Notes under the pieces: model-generated
Databases searched by the model: none
What the model saw: the letters and a program-made list of their open reading frames with translations, nothing else
What the model was told of the DNA's origin: nothing
Shown here: piece after piece, positions 52,997 to 63,189 of the stretch
Position numbering within the stretch: position 1 is the stretch's first letter
Layout of the letters: each line of letters starts with the position of its first letter
Source: Campylobacterales bacterium
GTDB lineage: Bacteria > Campylobacterota > Campylobacteria > Campylobacterales > Sulfurimonadaceae
Reading direction: 5' to 3'
Length of the DNA: 64,000 nucleotides
NCBI GenBank assembly: GCA_016938175.1
Contig: JAFGVE010000022.1
Span: forward strand, 1 to 64,000
Translations under genes and position numbers: made by a program

Positions 52997-54226
52997 ATGA
53001 GATTTAGTTTATTGCTATTTTTATTTCTCTCTGCTATTAACGTAAATGCTCAACAAGAACGATTTGATTCTGTTCGTGAAGCTATAGATGCTTTTGGTGC
53101 TTTGGAGCAAAAGGAACTTACAGAGGTAGATAGAGTTAAAAAGATGTTTCAAGAAGGAAAGGCTTCGGGACAATTAAAAGCTATCTATGCAGTTGCTCCT
53201 GAACCAAATGAACCTTATGCAACTGCACTTGGAGGTATTGCCAAGTATGAGCTTGCAGAATATAGAGGTTTTAATTTAGGAGCAGCACTCTATTTTTCTG
53301 TAGATGTACCTTATATGTCAGGAGAAGGAGAGACGCACAGTAGTGAACTCTCTTCGAGTAGGGAGCTGTATGCAAACGTAGCCGAAGGGTATGTAAACTA
53401 CCGATATGAGGACTTTAATTTACGTGCTGGCCGACAACTGTTAAATACACCATTGGCAGATAGCGATGATATACGTATGATTCAGAATAGTTTTGAAGCG
53501 TACACGCTTGGTTATACATATAATAATATTGAGTTCCTTGCAGGATATTTGAGTTCATGGAGTGGTTATGATGCAGGACTCGATACAAACTGGGTTAAAA
53601 CTGGTGAAGATGGTGTCTTTTTTGGAGGTGTCTCATATGGGCAAGGGTTTGAGTATGATTTATGGTACTACAATATAACCGGTATTTGTAATGCGATTTA
53701 TGCTGATTTAGGAATTGAGTATCATGTAAATAACAGACTCTTTGTTCACGTAATGGGTCAGTACTTGTATGAAGAAGAACTTCAAAACAGTAACTTTGCA
53801 GCGAATATTTATGGTTTTTTAACTGAAGTAGTCGTAGATGGTCTTGGCGTGAACGTATCTGTTAACAGGTCTAAAAAAATTGCCAATAAGCAGAGCTTTA
53901 GTGCTTTTGGTGGAGGTTCTTTATTTACAAGTATGGATACGATGATACTTGATAATATTAGCTATGATAGTGACGTTTTTGCATACGTCTTAGGAACAAC
54001 TTACAAATATAAAGATATAAGCTTTCTTTATGCATATGGTGATTTTTTAGCACAAGAGAGTAGTTTAGGGAGTGATATACATATTCTCGAACAAAATATG
54101 GGGATGGGCTATAATGTTAGTGAAGCCTTTGTTATAGGAGCGATTTATGCTACTCAAAAAGATTTTTCAGATGATGAAAACAGCTGGGATAGAGTTCAGT
54201 TGATGCTCAGTTATAATTTTAAATAA
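52997..54226 (+). CDS. OprD-like outer membrane porin, probably iron-regulated
   Basis: Outer-membrane porin of 409 residues from ATG 52997, correctly spaced (9 nt) from AGGGAG; the ATG at 52988 abuts that site and is unlikely. Signal peptide MRFSLLLFLFLSAINVNA. A short helical N-terminal region (SVREAIDAFGALEQKELTEVDRVKKMF) precedes the barrel. LRAGRQLLNTPLADSDDIRMIQNSFEAYTLGY is a hallmark of OprD-family porins. Ends LMLSYNFK. Ten bases before feoA and under a Fur box, so it may admit ferrous iron or an iron chelate to the periplasm. Confidence 0.85.
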   Translation: MRFSLLLFLFLSAINVNAQQERFDSVREAIDAFGALEQKELTEVDRVKKMFQEGKASGQLKAIYAVAPEPNEPYATALGGIAKYELAEYRGFNLGAALYFSVDVPYMSGEGETHSSELSSSRELYANVAEGYVNYRYEDFNLRAGRQLLNTPLADSDDIRMIQNSFEAYTLGYTYNNIEFLAGYLSSWSGYDAGLDTNWVKTGEDGVFFGGVSYGQGFEYDLWYYNITGICNAIYADLGIEYHVNNRLFVHVMGQYLYEEELQNSNFAANIYGFLTEVVVDGLGVNVSVNRSKKIANKQSFSAFGGGSLFTSMDTMILDNISYDSDVFAYVLGTTYKYKDISFLYAYGDFLAQESSLGSDIHILEQNMGMGYNVSEAFVIGAIYATQKDFSDDENSWDRVQLMLSYNFK

Positions 54227-54236
54227 AAGAGAAAAT

Positions 54237-54464
54237 ATGAAAACGTTACTAGATTGTCACAAGGCATGTAAGGTGAAAGTCTTAAAGCTAAATGCCAAAG
54301 ATGAGTTAAAGCAGAGACTAATATCTTTTGGAATTATGAAAGAGGCTACTATAGAAGTTCTTGAACATGCTCCGGGGAAAAGTACAATAGAGATTAAAGT
54401 AGGTAAAATGCGCATAGCACTGCGTGCACAAGAAGCGGAGCTTATCGAAGTGGAGAAGATATGA
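54237..54464 (+). CDS. feoA: Ferrous iron transport protein A
   Basis: Small cytoplasmic SH3-like partner of FeoB, 75 residues. LKLNAKDELKQRLISFGIMKEATIEVLEHAPGKSTIEIKVG and the final RIALRAQEAELIEV follow the FeoA pattern (L-x-x-x-G-[IL]-x-x-G then G-x-x-[IVL]-A-L-R). Overlaps feoB by four bases (ATGA). Confidence 0.93.
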   Translation: MKTLLDCHKACKVKVLKLNAKDELKQRLISFGIMKEATIEVLEHAPGKSTIEIKVGKMRIALRAQEAELIEVEKI

Positions 54465-56599
54465 AAACTATAGAGCCAAAAGCGTGTCCCGTTGTTGCTA
54501 AACACATTAAAGTAGCACTTGTAGGACAGCCCAATGTAGGAAAGAGTATGCTCATTAACTCTGTTAGTAATGCTCACCTACATGTAGGTAATTTTTCGGG
54601 TGTTACTGTTGATAAAACAGAAGTTCTTTTTGATTATAAAAGTTATCACTTTACAGTTGTTGATTTGCCAGGAACATATGCGTTTACGGACTATACGATA
54701 GAAGAGCGTGTTACACATGAGTATCTGTGTAATTATGAGTATGACTTAATTATAAACGTAGTAGATTCGACAAATTTAGAGAAGAATCTTCAATTAACGT
54801 CTGAACTGCTTACAATGAATAAAAAAGTAGTCATTGCTCTTAACATGAGTGATGAAGCAGAAAATGAGGGAATAGATATAAATGCTGAGTATATGAGTGA
54901 GTTACTTGGTGTTCGCTGTATAAAAGTTTCTGCTGCTACAAAAATGGGTATAGAAGAGCTTATTGAGAGCATTATTGCAACATATGAAGAAGAGGAGTAT
55001 GAAACAAAATTAATCTTTAGTGAAGCAGTAGAAGAAGAGATAACACGAATTGTAAGTTATCTTGAAAAACATAAACATGAAGCGAATAATTCATATAGAA
55101 ATATTGCTATTAACCTTTTAAAGAACAACAAAAAAACTTACGCGAGGCTACATGAAGATCCTATTTGGACAGAATTACAGCCTATACTCATAGAAGCATC
55201 AAAACATATAGAACTGCACCATGACAGTGATGACATAAAAGAAGCATTTGCAGAAGAGTACGCATCTTTTAATAGAGGGATAACAACAGAGGTGCTTGAA
55301 CAGAAAAATTTTGAGGCTAAAGCAACGCTGACTGACAAAATAGATAGAGTTTTAATTCATTCATTTTTAGGTATTCCTATATTTCTTTTTTTCATGTGGG
55401 GACTATTTCAACTCACGTTTGAAATAGGTGCCATCCCAATGGATTATATAGATATGTTTTTTGGGTGGCTTGGAGATACGGTGGGTGCTACGATAACAAA
55501 TGATGGTATACGTTCTCTCGTCGTTGATGGTATTATCGCAGGTGTAGGTGCTGTTGTTCTTTTTGTACCAAACATTATCATTTTATTTGTTGGTATTGCT
55601 CTACTTGAGAGTACAGGATATATGTCTCGTGTTGCTTTTTTACTTGATGGTTTTTTTCATAAGTTTGGTTTGCATGGACAGAGTTTTATTCCTCTTGTAA
55701 CTGGTTTTGGTTGTTCCATTCCAGCGTATATGTCAGCAAGAATCCTCAAAAATGACAGAGATAGACTGCTAACACTTTTTATAATTGGTTTTATGTCTTG
55801 CGGTGCGAGGCTTCCTGTGTATGTTCTCTTTGCAGGTGCATTTTTTTCACCTGAAATGGCTGGAAATGTGCTTTTTATCATTTACATTAGTGGGGCTATA
55901 TTAGGACTTATCGCAGCAAAAATACTTAAAATAACTGCATTTAAAGGTGTTGATGAGCCTTTTGTCATGGAGATGCCAAAGTATAGACTTCCCTCTTTAA
56001 AACTCATTTATCATACGGTTGTAACGAAGACTATGATGTACTTAAAAAAAGCAGGTACTTTTATCGCTGCAGCCTCTATGCTAATATGGTTTTTGAGTAA
56101 CTATCCTCACAATCTTGAAGTTGAAGAGATGTATATGATAAAAATTGAATCAGCAGTAACTGAAGAAGAGAGAATTGAGCAGGAAAATTTACTTGCGGAA
56201 GCTCTTTTAGAGAAGAGTTACTTAGGTCGTATTGGTAAGTTTTCAGAGCCTCTTTTTGAACCACTTGGATTTGACTGGAAGATGAGTGTAGCCTTACAGA
56301 CTGGACTTGCAGCCAAAGAGGTTGTTGTTTCTACTTTGGGTGTTTTATACTCTCTTGGAGCTGAGGTTGATGAAGAAAACCGTTCTTTAGCAGGTGCAAT
56401 AAGTAAAAATATCTCTTTTGCTTCTGCTGTTGCGTTTATAGTAGTTGTAATGATTTATCTTCCGTGTTTTGCGGCTTCTATAGTTTTTACACGTGAAGCA
56501 GGACATATTAAATACTTTTTTTATCTGCTGGCATTTACTTCAGTTACAGCATATGTAATGGCATTTGTAGTATATAATATAACTAAAATGTTGGTGTAA
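54461..56599 (+). CDS. feoB: Ferrous iron transport protein B
   Basis: GTP-dependent inner-membrane Fe2+ importer, 712 residues. N-terminal G domain: G1 GQPNVGKS (~residues 27-34, instead of the usual GNPNSGKT), G2 VGNFSGVTVD, G3 DLPG, G4 NMSD; then a helical GDI-like region. Membrane part from ~300 with two Gate motifs: GFGCSIPAYMSARIL, including the conserved Cys, and the later CFAASIVF segment. A cytoplasmic-looking insert (~545-590, acidic) interrupts the C-terminal half. In operon with the porin and feoA under a probable Fur site. Confidence 0.95.
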   Translation: MKTIEPKACPVVAKHIKVALVGQPNVGKSMLINSVSNAHLHVGNFSGVTVDKTEVLFDYKSYHFTVVDLPGTYAFTDYTIEERVTHEYLCNYEYDLIINVVDSTNLEKNLQLTSELLTMNKKVVIALNMSDEAENEGIDINAEYMSELLGVRCIKVSAATKMGIEELIESIIATYEEEEYETKLIFSEAVEEEITRIVSYLEKHKHEANNSYRNIAINLLKNNKKTYARLHEDPIWTELQPILIEASKHIELHHDSDDIKEAFAEEYASFNRGITTEVLEQKNFEAKATLTDKIDRVLIHSFLGIPIFLFFMWGLFQLTFEIGAIPMDYIDMFFGWLGDTVGATITNDGIRSLVVDGIIAGVGAVVLFVPNIIILFVGIALLESTGYMSRVAFLLDGFFHKFGLHGQSFIPLVTGFGCSIPAYMSARILKNDRDRLLTLFIIGFMSCGARLPVYVLFAGAFFSPEMAGNVLFIIYISGAILGLIAAKILKITAFKGVDEPFVMEMPKYRLPSLKLIYHTVVTKTMMYLKKAGTFIAAASMLIWFLSNYPHNLEVEEMYMIKIESAVTEEERIEQENLLAEALLEKSYLGRIGKFSEPLFEPLGFDWKMSVALQTGLAAKEVVVSTLGVLYSLGAEVDEENRSLAGAISKNISFASAVAFIVVVMIYLPCFAASIVFTREAGHIKYFFYLLAFTSVTAYVMAFVVYNITKMLV

Positions 56600-56662
56600 T
56601 CTTTGTAAGATTTACCATCGCATTAAAAATTTCTGTTAGCATTTACATAATAGGATGTATAT

Positions 56663-57325
56663 ATGAAAAAAATATTAATGATAGAAGATGATTTAGAACT
56701 CGCAGAGATTCTCACAGAGTATCTTGAGCAGTATGAGTTTCAAATAATTACAGAAGATGACCCTTTTAAAGCAGTAAGTATCTTAAAACTTGAGCCTTTT
56801 GATTTGGTTATTTTAGACCTTACACTACCGGGTATGGATGGACTTGAAGTATGCGAAGCAATTCGTGCGCGTCAAGATATCCCAATTATCATCTCGTCTG
56901 CTAGAAGTGATGTTACAGATAAGATTAAAGCACTTGAACTTGGGGCAGATGACTACTTGCCAAAACCGTATGACCCAAGGGAATTAGAAGCGCGTATACA
57001 CTCTGTTTTAAGAAGATATGCTGCTAAAAGTGAACAAAGAGCAGAGTCTAAGTCTGACTTTAAATGTGACAAGGCAACTATGCAGATAACATATAAAGGG
57101 AGAAATATTGATCTAACGAATGCAGAGTTTGGTATTCTCTCTTATATGATAAGTAAGCAGGGACTGGTAGTTTCAAGAGAAGATTTGATTCATAACGTTA
57201 ATGCAATTAATGAAGATTCTTCAAACAAAAGTATAGATGTAATGGTTGGAAGAATTCGTAACAAGCTTGGAGATAAGTCACTGATTGAATCTGTACGCGG
57301 TGTTGGCTACAAGCTTTTAAAATAG
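56663..57325 (+). CDS. OmpR-family response regulator (ArsR-like)
   Basis: DNA-binding response regulator of 220 residues. Receiver 1-118 with acidic pair IEDDLE, phospho-Asp in LDLTLPGMDG (~residue 53), Ser/Thr in ISSARS, and Lys in LPKPYD. Winged-helix domain ~128-220 (LTNAEFGILSYMI, SIDVMVGRIRNKLGD, IESVRGVGYKL). Resembles the acid-responsive ArsR of Helicobacter/Campylobacter, an inference. Forms a two-component pair with the kinase nine bases downstream; it could also respond to metal or envelope stress given the feo neighbours. Confidence 0.92.
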   Translation: MKKILMIEDDLELAEILTEYLEQYEFQIITEDDPFKAVSILKLEPFDLVILDLTLPGMDGLEVCEAIRARQDIPIIISSARSDVTDKIKALELGADDYLPKPYDPRELEARIHSVLRRYAAKSEQRAESKSDFKCDKATMQITYKGRNIDLTNAEFGILSYMISKQGLVVSREDLIHNVNAINEDSSNKSIDVMVGRIRNKLGDKSLIESVRGVGYKLLK

Positions 57326-57334
57326 ACTTCAAAA

Positions 57335-58609
57335 ATGAAAAAACATGCTGTTTTAATAACTGTACTCTTTGCTCTAAGTGTTTCACTTGTGAGTTTGAGT
57401 GCTACGTTTTGGGAGTTTCATAAACTCAATAAACAGCAGTATATAGACCATATCTTTACAAAATACTCTGTAATTACCCAAATCTACAAAGAACATCAAC
57501 AACGCCAAAGTTCTGAAATTATGCTCGAGGCGAATCTAGCTGTTTATAAGCTACTTGTCATGAGAGATAATGAAACAAATAACAATGTTTTAAATAAAGG
57601 GGAAATTTTAAAACGAGAAGGTTTTAAAAGTTTTGATACTGCACTGATGGTAAATAGCAGTGGGCTTTATACTAAAAATAGTGTCAGTAATCTACGTGCT
57701 ACAATGATAGAGTATAAGAATCATATCTATTTTTTTATTGAGACACAAAGCGGTGCTATTTTGATAGAAGATGAAGAACTTGAACCGTATGATTATCTCA
57801 ATCTTCTTTATGCTTATAGTACAATTTTTATGATTATTAGCTTCTCTTTTGTCCTGGTGCTACATAAATTACGACCTTTAATTCGTTTGAGAAAAAAAAT
57901 AGCTCTTTTTGGAAATGGAAATATGAAAGTCTCATTTAAAACAAAATCTTGCGATGAAATTGGTCTTGTTGCAAATGAAATAGAGATTACAAAAGAGAAG
58001 ATTAAAACAATTTTAGAATCACGTACACTCTTTTTACGAAATTTGATGCATGAGCTAAAAACACCAATCGCTAAAGGTACCATTGCAACACAGATGCTTG
58101 ACTCTGAAAAACAGCGTAATCGTTTTACAAGTATTTTTCATCGCTTAGAGAGCCTCGTAACAGAGTTTGCACTTATTGAAGAAGTGACGAGTATCTCTGA
58201 TAAACGTGATTTTAAAGAGTATAGACTTGTAGATGTAATTGATGGTGCTATCGATATGGCTATGGTGGAAAGAGAAGCTGTAACTATCGATATTGGTGGT
58301 GAAATCAAAGTCAATGTTAATTATAGACTCTATACGACGGCTATCAAAAACATGATTGATAATGCGATAAAATATTCCGTAGATGCACATGTTAAGATAG
58401 TAATGATAAACAATGAGCTCTGTTTTGAAAATAGGGGAGAGTGTTTAGCACATCCTTTGCAGTACTATATAGAGCCTTTTACAAAAGAAAATCCTTCTAA
58501 AAATAGTTTTGGACTTGGTCTTTATCTTGTTGATTCTATACTCAAAGCACACGGTCAGGTTCTCGCTCATGAGTATGATAGAGGTGTTAATAGATTTATT
58601 TTTGCGTAA
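57335..58609 (+). CDS. Sensor histidine kinase (ArsS-like)
   Basis: Membrane kinase of 424 residues, partner of the regulator at 56663. First membrane helix ~5-25, periplasmic sensor ~26-155, second membrane helix ~160-180 (YSTIFMIISFSFVLVLH), HAMP-like linker, HisKA with His in LMHELKTPIAKG (~240), ATPase with N box NMIDNAIKYS (~340) and F/G2 box NSFGLGLYLV (~392). The usual DxGxG box is not standard: it reads ENRGEC, a variation also seen in ArsS-type kinases of this phylum. The periplasmic domain is short and its signal unknown. Confidence 0.9.
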   Translation: MKKHAVLITVLFALSVSLVSLSATFWEFHKLNKQQYIDHIFTKYSVITQIYKEHQQRQSSEIMLEANLAVYKLLVMRDNETNNNVLNKGEILKREGFKSFDTALMVNSSGLYTKNSVSNLRATMIEYKNHIYFFIETQSGAILIEDEELEPYDYLNLLYAYSTIFMIISFSFVLVLHKLRPLIRLRKKIALFGNGNMKVSFKTKSCDEIGLVANEIEITKEKIKTILESRTLFLRNLMHELKTPIAKGTIATQMLDSEKQRNRFTSIFHRLESLVTEFALIEEVTSISDKRDFKEYRLVDVIDGAIDMAMVEREAVTIDIGGEIKVNVNYRLYTTAIKNMIDNAIKYSVDAHVKIVMINNELCFENRGECLAHPLQYYIEPFTKENPSKNSFGLGLYLVDSILKAHGQVLAHEYDRGVNRFIFA

Positions 58610-58632
58610 GTTTATATATGTAAACTAGTGCA

Positions 58633-60066
58633 ATGAATAAATATATTTATGCTTTTCTCACGCTTTTTTTTGCACTATCATTCTTTTTGTTTGGTTGGTT
58701 AAGCCGCTCTGTATATGTACCTTATGAGCGTGAAAATGAGGTAGGTGTTTTTGATACCATTTTAAAAAATAAGCAGTTAAATGTTGTTTTATTAAACTCT
58801 CCATCTACCTATTATATAGGCATTAATGAACCACAAGGTTTTGAGTATGACCTTCTAAAAGCATATGCAGATCATCTTGGTGTTGAACTAAATATTACAA
58901 CTGCACACACAGTAAAAGAGGCAATTGAACTTAGCCAAGATCCAAATATTCATATTACATCTGCGTCAATTACAAGAACTCCTCAGAGAGAAAGAAAATT
59001 TAATTTTGGTCCATCATATTTTGAAGTTCAAGAGCAAGTTATTTGTAACAGAAGTATGCTCGGACGTAGTGAGTTTCCAAGAGATGTTGAAGATTTAGAA
59101 GGCTTAAGTATTATAGTTGGCGAAGATACAAGTTATAAAGATACAATTGTAGATCTTCAAGAAGATGGTTATGATATAAATGCAACTTTTACCTCGGAGT
59201 ACTCTACAGAAGAGTTATTAGATATGGTTTCAAAGCATGAGATAGATTGTACAATAGCAGACTCTAATATATACTCACTCAATTTACGTTATTTTCCAGA
59301 AATGGCTTTAGCATTTTCAATCAGCCCGCGGGAACAGTTGGCATGGCTTTTAGCAGAAAACTCTAAAAAATTAAAATCAGATATGTACGCTTGGTTAAAT
59401 GATTTTAACAATAAAGGAAAACTTGCAGAGTTAAAAGATCACTACTACTCTTATGTTCTTTTTTTTGATTATTACAATACAAAAATGTTCTATAAACGTT
59501 TAAAAACAAGATTACCGAAATATCAAAAATATTTTGAAGAAGCAGGAGCACGTTTTGGTATTTCATGGACCTTATTGGCTTCTATATCCTATCAGGAGTC
59601 ACACTGGAATCCAAATGCAAAAAGCTTTACTGGTGTCCGTGGTTTAATGATGCTAACGAAAAATACGGCAAAACTGTTAGGTGTAAAAAATAGACTAAAT
59701 CCAAAAGAGAGTATTATTGGTGGTACAAGACATATAAAGCAGATGCTGAAATTTGTTCCTGAAGAGGTAGAGGGGGAGAACAGACTTAAATTTGCTTTGG
59801 CTGCATATAACATTGGACTCGGCCATGTAAAAGATGCCCAGTTATTGGCAAAGCGTATAGGTTTAAACCAAAATACATGGAATGATTTAAAACGTGTACT
59901 TCCTCTACTTTCTCAGAAAAAATATTATAGAGATCTAAAGTTTGGATATGCACGGGGCGAAGAGCCCGTACGTTACGTTGAAGCCATTTATAACTATAAA
60001 GATATTTTAGAAAAGCAGCAAGATACACTTGCACAAACGATTAAAACTCAGAGTCAGCCTGAGTAA
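58633..60066 (+). CDS. mltF: Membrane-bound lytic transglycosylase F
   Basis: Murein hydrolase of 477 residues. N-terminal membrane or signal segment (~3-24). Solute-binding-3-like domain ~40-275 ([37 protein letters not shown]). SLT catalytic domain ~300-455 with the catalytic Glu in [15 protein letters not shown], then GVRGLMMLT (usual GxMQ(L/I)) and [10 protein letters not shown]. This two-domain layout is diagnostic of MltF. Its last 26 bases overlap the convergent rsfS gene. No lipobox Cys, so probably anchored by the N-terminal helix. Confidence 0.93.
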   Translation: MNKYIYAFLTLFFALSFFLFGWLSRSVYVPYERENEVGVFDTILKNKQLNVVLLNSPSTYYIGINEPQGFEYDLLKAYADHLGVELNITTAHTVKEAIELSQDPNIHITSASITRTPQRERKFNFGPSYFEVQEQVICNRSMLGRSEFPRDVEDLEGLSIIVGEDTSYKDTIVDLQEDGYDINATFTSEYSTEELLDMVSKHEIDCTIADSNIYSLNLRYFPEMALAFSISPREQLAWLLAENSKKLKSDMYAWLNDFNNKGKLAELKDHYYSYVLFFDYYNTKMFYKRLKTRLPKYQKYFEEAGARFGISWTLLASISYQESHWNPNAKSFTGVRGLMMLTKNTAKLLGVKNRLNPKESIIGGTRHIKQMLKFVPEEVEGENRLKFALAAYNIGLGHVKDAQLLAKRIGLNQNTWNDLKRVLPLLSQKKYYRDLKFGYARGEEPVRYVEAIYNYKDILEKQQDTLAQTIKTQSQPE

Positions 60067-60370
60067 GAGAAGTTAAGAATGTCTCCATATCGTATTTAAC
60101 TCTGTACTCTGGAGTCATAATATGAATAAGAATATCGCCTAAGTCAACAACAATCCACTCTCCACTCTCATCTACATTATTAAAATGTTCATCTGGTTTG
60201 AGACCTCTTTTTAAGTGATCAAGTAGGGCTAAAGTATGTTTGGAACCTAAAGAAGAGGCGATAACAGCATAATCTACAAAGTAGTTTTTCCCTCGAAGGT
60301 CAAAAACTTCTATCGCTTCTGCTTTATTGGTATCTAAAAGTTGTGTAATTTTTTCTATTCTATTTTGCAT
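60041..60370 (-). CDS. rsfS: Ribosomal silencing factor RsfS
   Basis: Binds L14 and blocks subunit joining in starvation; 109 residues. Typical [20 protein letters not shown] and [22 protein letters not shown] stretches of the Iojap/RsfS family. Start overlaps the nadD stop by 11 bases, the usual nadD-rsfS pair. The 3' end overlaps mltF. Confidence 0.93.
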   Translation of the reverse strand: MQNRIEKITQLLDTNKAEAIEVFDLRGKNYFVDYAVIASSLGSKHTLALLDHLKRGLKPDEHFNNVDESGEWIVVDLGDILIHIMTPEYRVKYDMETFLTSLTQADSEF

Positions 60371-60902
60371 TGTATTCCTTATAAAATGTTTCTATCTCTT
60401 TTGCATTTATTTTGGGTAACTTTTTTATATCTATCTGCTTTCTAAGCATGGAGGAGGATACATCTTCATTGACATTTATTTTAATGTACTTTGAAGGTAT
60501 TTCAACTCCATTTCGAGAAGCTATTATAAATGTAACTTTTTGCTGTAGTTTGTCATATTGGTACCAAGTGGATAAAGAGGAGAGGTTATCTGCTCCTATG
60601 ACAAGGTAGATTTTTTCATAGCTTTGTAAAAGATACTCTACAGTTTCTATACTTGGAGTTTTTTTACCAAGTTTTACTTCGTAATCACTAACAAGAACAT
60701 TTTGAAAAGGTGAAAAAATTTCTTGTAACCACTTAAGACGCAGAGAAGCGGGTGCTACGAATTTTGATTTAAAAGGATTTAAAAAAGTAGGCATAATGAT
60801 TATTTTATCAATAAACTTCTTTTTTTGAAGAGCCTTTACAACCGCTTCATGTCCAATATGCGGTGGATCAAAAGAACCCCCGTAAAGTGCAACTGTTTTC
60901 AT
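60360..60902 (-). CDS. nadD: Nicotinate-nucleotide adenylyltransferase
   Basis: Makes deamido-NAD from nicotinate mononucleotide and ATP. The 180-residue protein has the nucleotidyl-transferase motif GGSFDPPHIGHE (~residues 8-19) and the C-terminal SSSMLRK (usual ISSTxIR). It is somewhat short because the C-terminus is trimmed after DIKKLPKINAKEIETFYKEY. No Shine-Dalgarno precedes the ATG, while a TATAAT lies 9 nt before it. Divergent from gap. Confidence 0.93.
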   Translation of the reverse strand: MKTVALYGGSFDPPHIGHEAVVKALQKKKFIDKIIIMPTFLNPFKSKFVAPASLRLKWLQEIFSPFQNVLVSDYEVKLGKKTPSIETVEYLLQSYEKIYLVIGADNLSSLSTWYQYDKLQQKVTFIIASRNGVEIPSKYIKINVNEDVSSSMLRKQIDIKKLPKINAKEIETFYKEYNAK

Positions 60903-60911
60903 TTAATGCGA

Positions 60912-60917
60912 ATTATA
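60912..60917 (-). promoter_or_regulatory. -10 box (TATAAT) 9 nt before the nadD start codon
   Basis: GTTATAAT on the minus strand, then nine nt, then ATG at 60902; leader would be only 0-3 nt. Confidence 0.45.
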
Positions 60918-60963
60918 ACTAATTTTCGATAAAATATCCGAATTAAAAATTATAGGAATTATA

Positions 60964-61965
60964 ATGGCACTTAAAATAGCAATTAATGGATTTGGTAGAA
61001 TAGGTCGTTGTGTGGCGAGAATAGCTGCAAAAAGAAGTGATGTTGAAGTAGTGGCTATTAATGATATGGCTAGCATGGATATGATGCTTTACCTTTTGAA
61101 AAACGACTCTGTTCATGGAACTTTCGCAAGTGAAGTTCATCAGATTGATGAGAATTACATCTCTATTGACGGACAAAAAATTAGAGTGTTTTCAGACCGT
61201 GATCCTAAAAACTTAAAATTTGCAGATTGTGGTGCAGATATGGTGTTAGAGTGTACAGGTGTGTTTTTAACACAAGAATCAGCGCAAGTACATATTGACA
61301 ATGGTGTTGAAAAAGTTCTTTTTTCTGCTCCTGCGAAAGACAAAATTACTGACACTTTTGTAATGGGTGTAAATGAAGAGACGTATGCTGGACAAAAGAT
61401 AGTTTCAAATGCTTCATGTACTACAAATTGTCTTGGTCCTATAGCACGTGTTTTAGATGATGCTTTTGGCATTGAAAAAGGGCTTATGACAACTATTCAT
61501 TCATATACAAACGACCAAAATATTCTTGATGTAAAACACAATAAAGACAAGCGTCGTGCTCGTGCTGGTGCAATTAATATGATTCCAACTACAACAGGTG
61601 CTGCAAAAGCCATTTCGCTTGTGTTACCACAACTTGCTGGAAAATTACATGGACAGTCAGTACGTGTACCAACACCAGATGTATCTATGGTTGATCTAAA
61701 TGTTGTTGTAAAAAAAGGAACAACGATAGAAGAAGTCAATGCAGTGTTTAATGAAGCAGCAGATAATAGACTTAAGGGTCTTTTATTAATTGATAAAGAG
61801 ATGCGTGTTTCGCAGGATTTTGTTGGATGTGAGTATAGTTCAATTGTTGCTGAAGATTTAACACAAGTTATTGGTGGTGACATGGTTAAGGTTATGGCAT
61901 GGTACGACAATGAGTGGGGCTACTCTATGCGTTTAATTGACATGGCAATTCATATTTCTAAATAG
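60964..61965 (+). CDS. gap: Glyceraldehyde-3-phosphate dehydrogenase
   Basis: Converts glyceraldehyde-3-phosphate and 1,3-bisphosphoglycerate, in glycolysis or gluconeogenesis. 333 residues: NAD-binding INGFGRIGR at the N-terminus, catalytic Cys in NASCTTNCLGP (~residue 153), and HGQSVRVPTPDVS and NEWGYS near the end. ATAGGAATTATA is the ribosome site. First of gap-pgk-tpiA; in an autotroph the pathway likely runs toward sugar. Confidence 0.96.
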   Translation: MALKIAINGFGRIGRCVARIAAKRSDVEVVAINDMASMDMMLYLLKNDSVHGTFASEVHQIDENYISIDGQKIRVFSDRDPKNLKFADCGADMVLECTGVFLTQESAQVHIDNGVEKVLFSAPAKDKITDTFVMGVNEETYAGQKIVSNASCTTNCLGPIARVLDDAFGIEKGLMTTIHSYTNDQNILDVKHNKDKRRARAGAINMIPTTTGAAKAISLVLPQLAGKLHGQSVRVPTPDVSMVDLNVVVKKGTTIEEVNAVFNEAADNRLKGLLLIDKEMRVSQDFVGCEYSSIVAEDLTQVIGGDMVKVMAWYDNEWGYSMRLIDMAIHISK

Positions 61966-61977
61966 AAGAGAGTAAAT

Positions 61978-63171
61978 TTGGAATTATTAAGTATTAAAAA
62001 ACTAGATTTAGCAGGTAAAAGGGTATTTATTCGTTGTGACTTTAACGTTCCAATGGATGAATTTGGAAATATTTCAGATGATAGACGTATTCGCTCTGCT
62101 CTTGCGACGATTAATTACTGTCTTGACCAAAAATGTGCTGTTATTTTAGCTTCACACCTTGGACGTCCTAAAGGTGAAGTAGATGAGAAGTATTCACTAG
62201 CACCAGTAGCAAGAAGACTACACCATCTTTTAAAGCGAGATGTTATTTTAGCTAACGATGTAGTTGGAGAGGATGCAGTATCTAAAGCAGAGACTCTACA
62301 ACCTTCAGAAGTACTTCTTTTAGAGAACCTTCGTTTTGAAGCGGGTGAGACTAAAGATGATGCTGAGCTCTCAGCAAAACTTGCAGCAATGGCTGAGGTT
62401 TATATTAATGATGCTTTTGGTGTTTCTCACCGTGCTCACTCTTCTGTTCATGGTATTACAGAACATTTTGATGATGTTCATAGAGCGGCAGGTTTTTTAC
62501 TTGACAAAGAAATTCAGTTTTTAGGAAAAATTATTGAAGAGCCAGTCCGTCCATTTGCTGCTATTATTGGTGGTTCAAAAGTTTCAGGAAAGCTTGAAGC
62601 ACTTGTAAATCTTCTTCCAAAAGTTGATAAAATTTTCATCGGAGGAGGGATGGCATTTACATTCTTAAAGCAGATGGGCTATGACATTGGAGCTTCTCTG
62701 GTAGAGGACGATTTATTGGAAGAAGCACAAAAAATTATGGATAAGGCAAAATCTTTAGGTGTTAAGTTTTATCTTCCTGTAGATGTCGTTGCGGCTGATA
62801 AGTTCTCAGAAGACTCTGTGAGTAAACTCGTAACTGCTCAAGAGATTCCGCATGGCTGGATGGGACTTGATATTGGACCTGCCACAGTCAGACTATACCG
62901 TGAAGCACTCAATGATGTTCAAACCGTTTTATGGAATGGACCTATGGGTGTATATGAGATGGATAAGTTTGCACGTGGAAGTTCTAAAATAGCACACTTC
63001 GTTGCAGATAGTTATGCAACAACTGTTGTAGGTGGTGGAGACACAGCTGACTTGGTGCAAAGAATAGGTCTTGATGAAGAGATGAGTTTCATCTCTACTG
63101 GAGGAGGAGCTTCTCTAGAACTCATAGAGGGTAAAGTGCTCCCTGGTGTAAAACCACTCATTGTAAAATAG
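61978..63171 (+). CDS. pgk: Phosphoglycerate kinase
   Basis: ATP-linked interconversion of 3-phosphoglycerate and 1,3-bisphosphoglycerate; 397 residues. [20 protein letters not shown] (~19-38), [22 protein letters not shown], and the nucleotide loop GPMGVYEM and GGGDTADL are all standard. Start is TTG at 61978 with AAGAGAG upstream; no ATG is available before the conserved [16 protein letters not shown]. Lies 12 bases after gap. Confidence 0.96.
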   Translation: MELLSIKKLDLAGKRVFIRCDFNVPMDEFGNISDDRRIRSALATINYCLDQKCAVILASHLGRPKGEVDEKYSLAPVARRLHHLLKRDVILANDVVGEDAVSKAETLQPSEVLLLENLRFEAGETKDDAELSAKLAAMAEVYINDAFGVSHRAHSSVHGITEHFDDVHRAAGFLLDKEIQFLGKIIEEPVRPFAAIIGGSKVSGKLEALVNLLPKVDKIFIGGGMAFTFLKQMGYDIGASLVEDDLLEEAQKIMDKAKSLGVKFYLPVDVVAADKFSEDSVSKLVTAQEIPHGWMGLDIGPATVRLYREALNDVQTVLWNGPMGVYEMDKFARGSSKIAHFVADSYATTVVGGGDTADLVQRIGLDEEMSFISTGGGASLELIEGKVLPGVKPLIVK

Positions 63172-63189
63172 TAAAATTTAGGAGTATAG

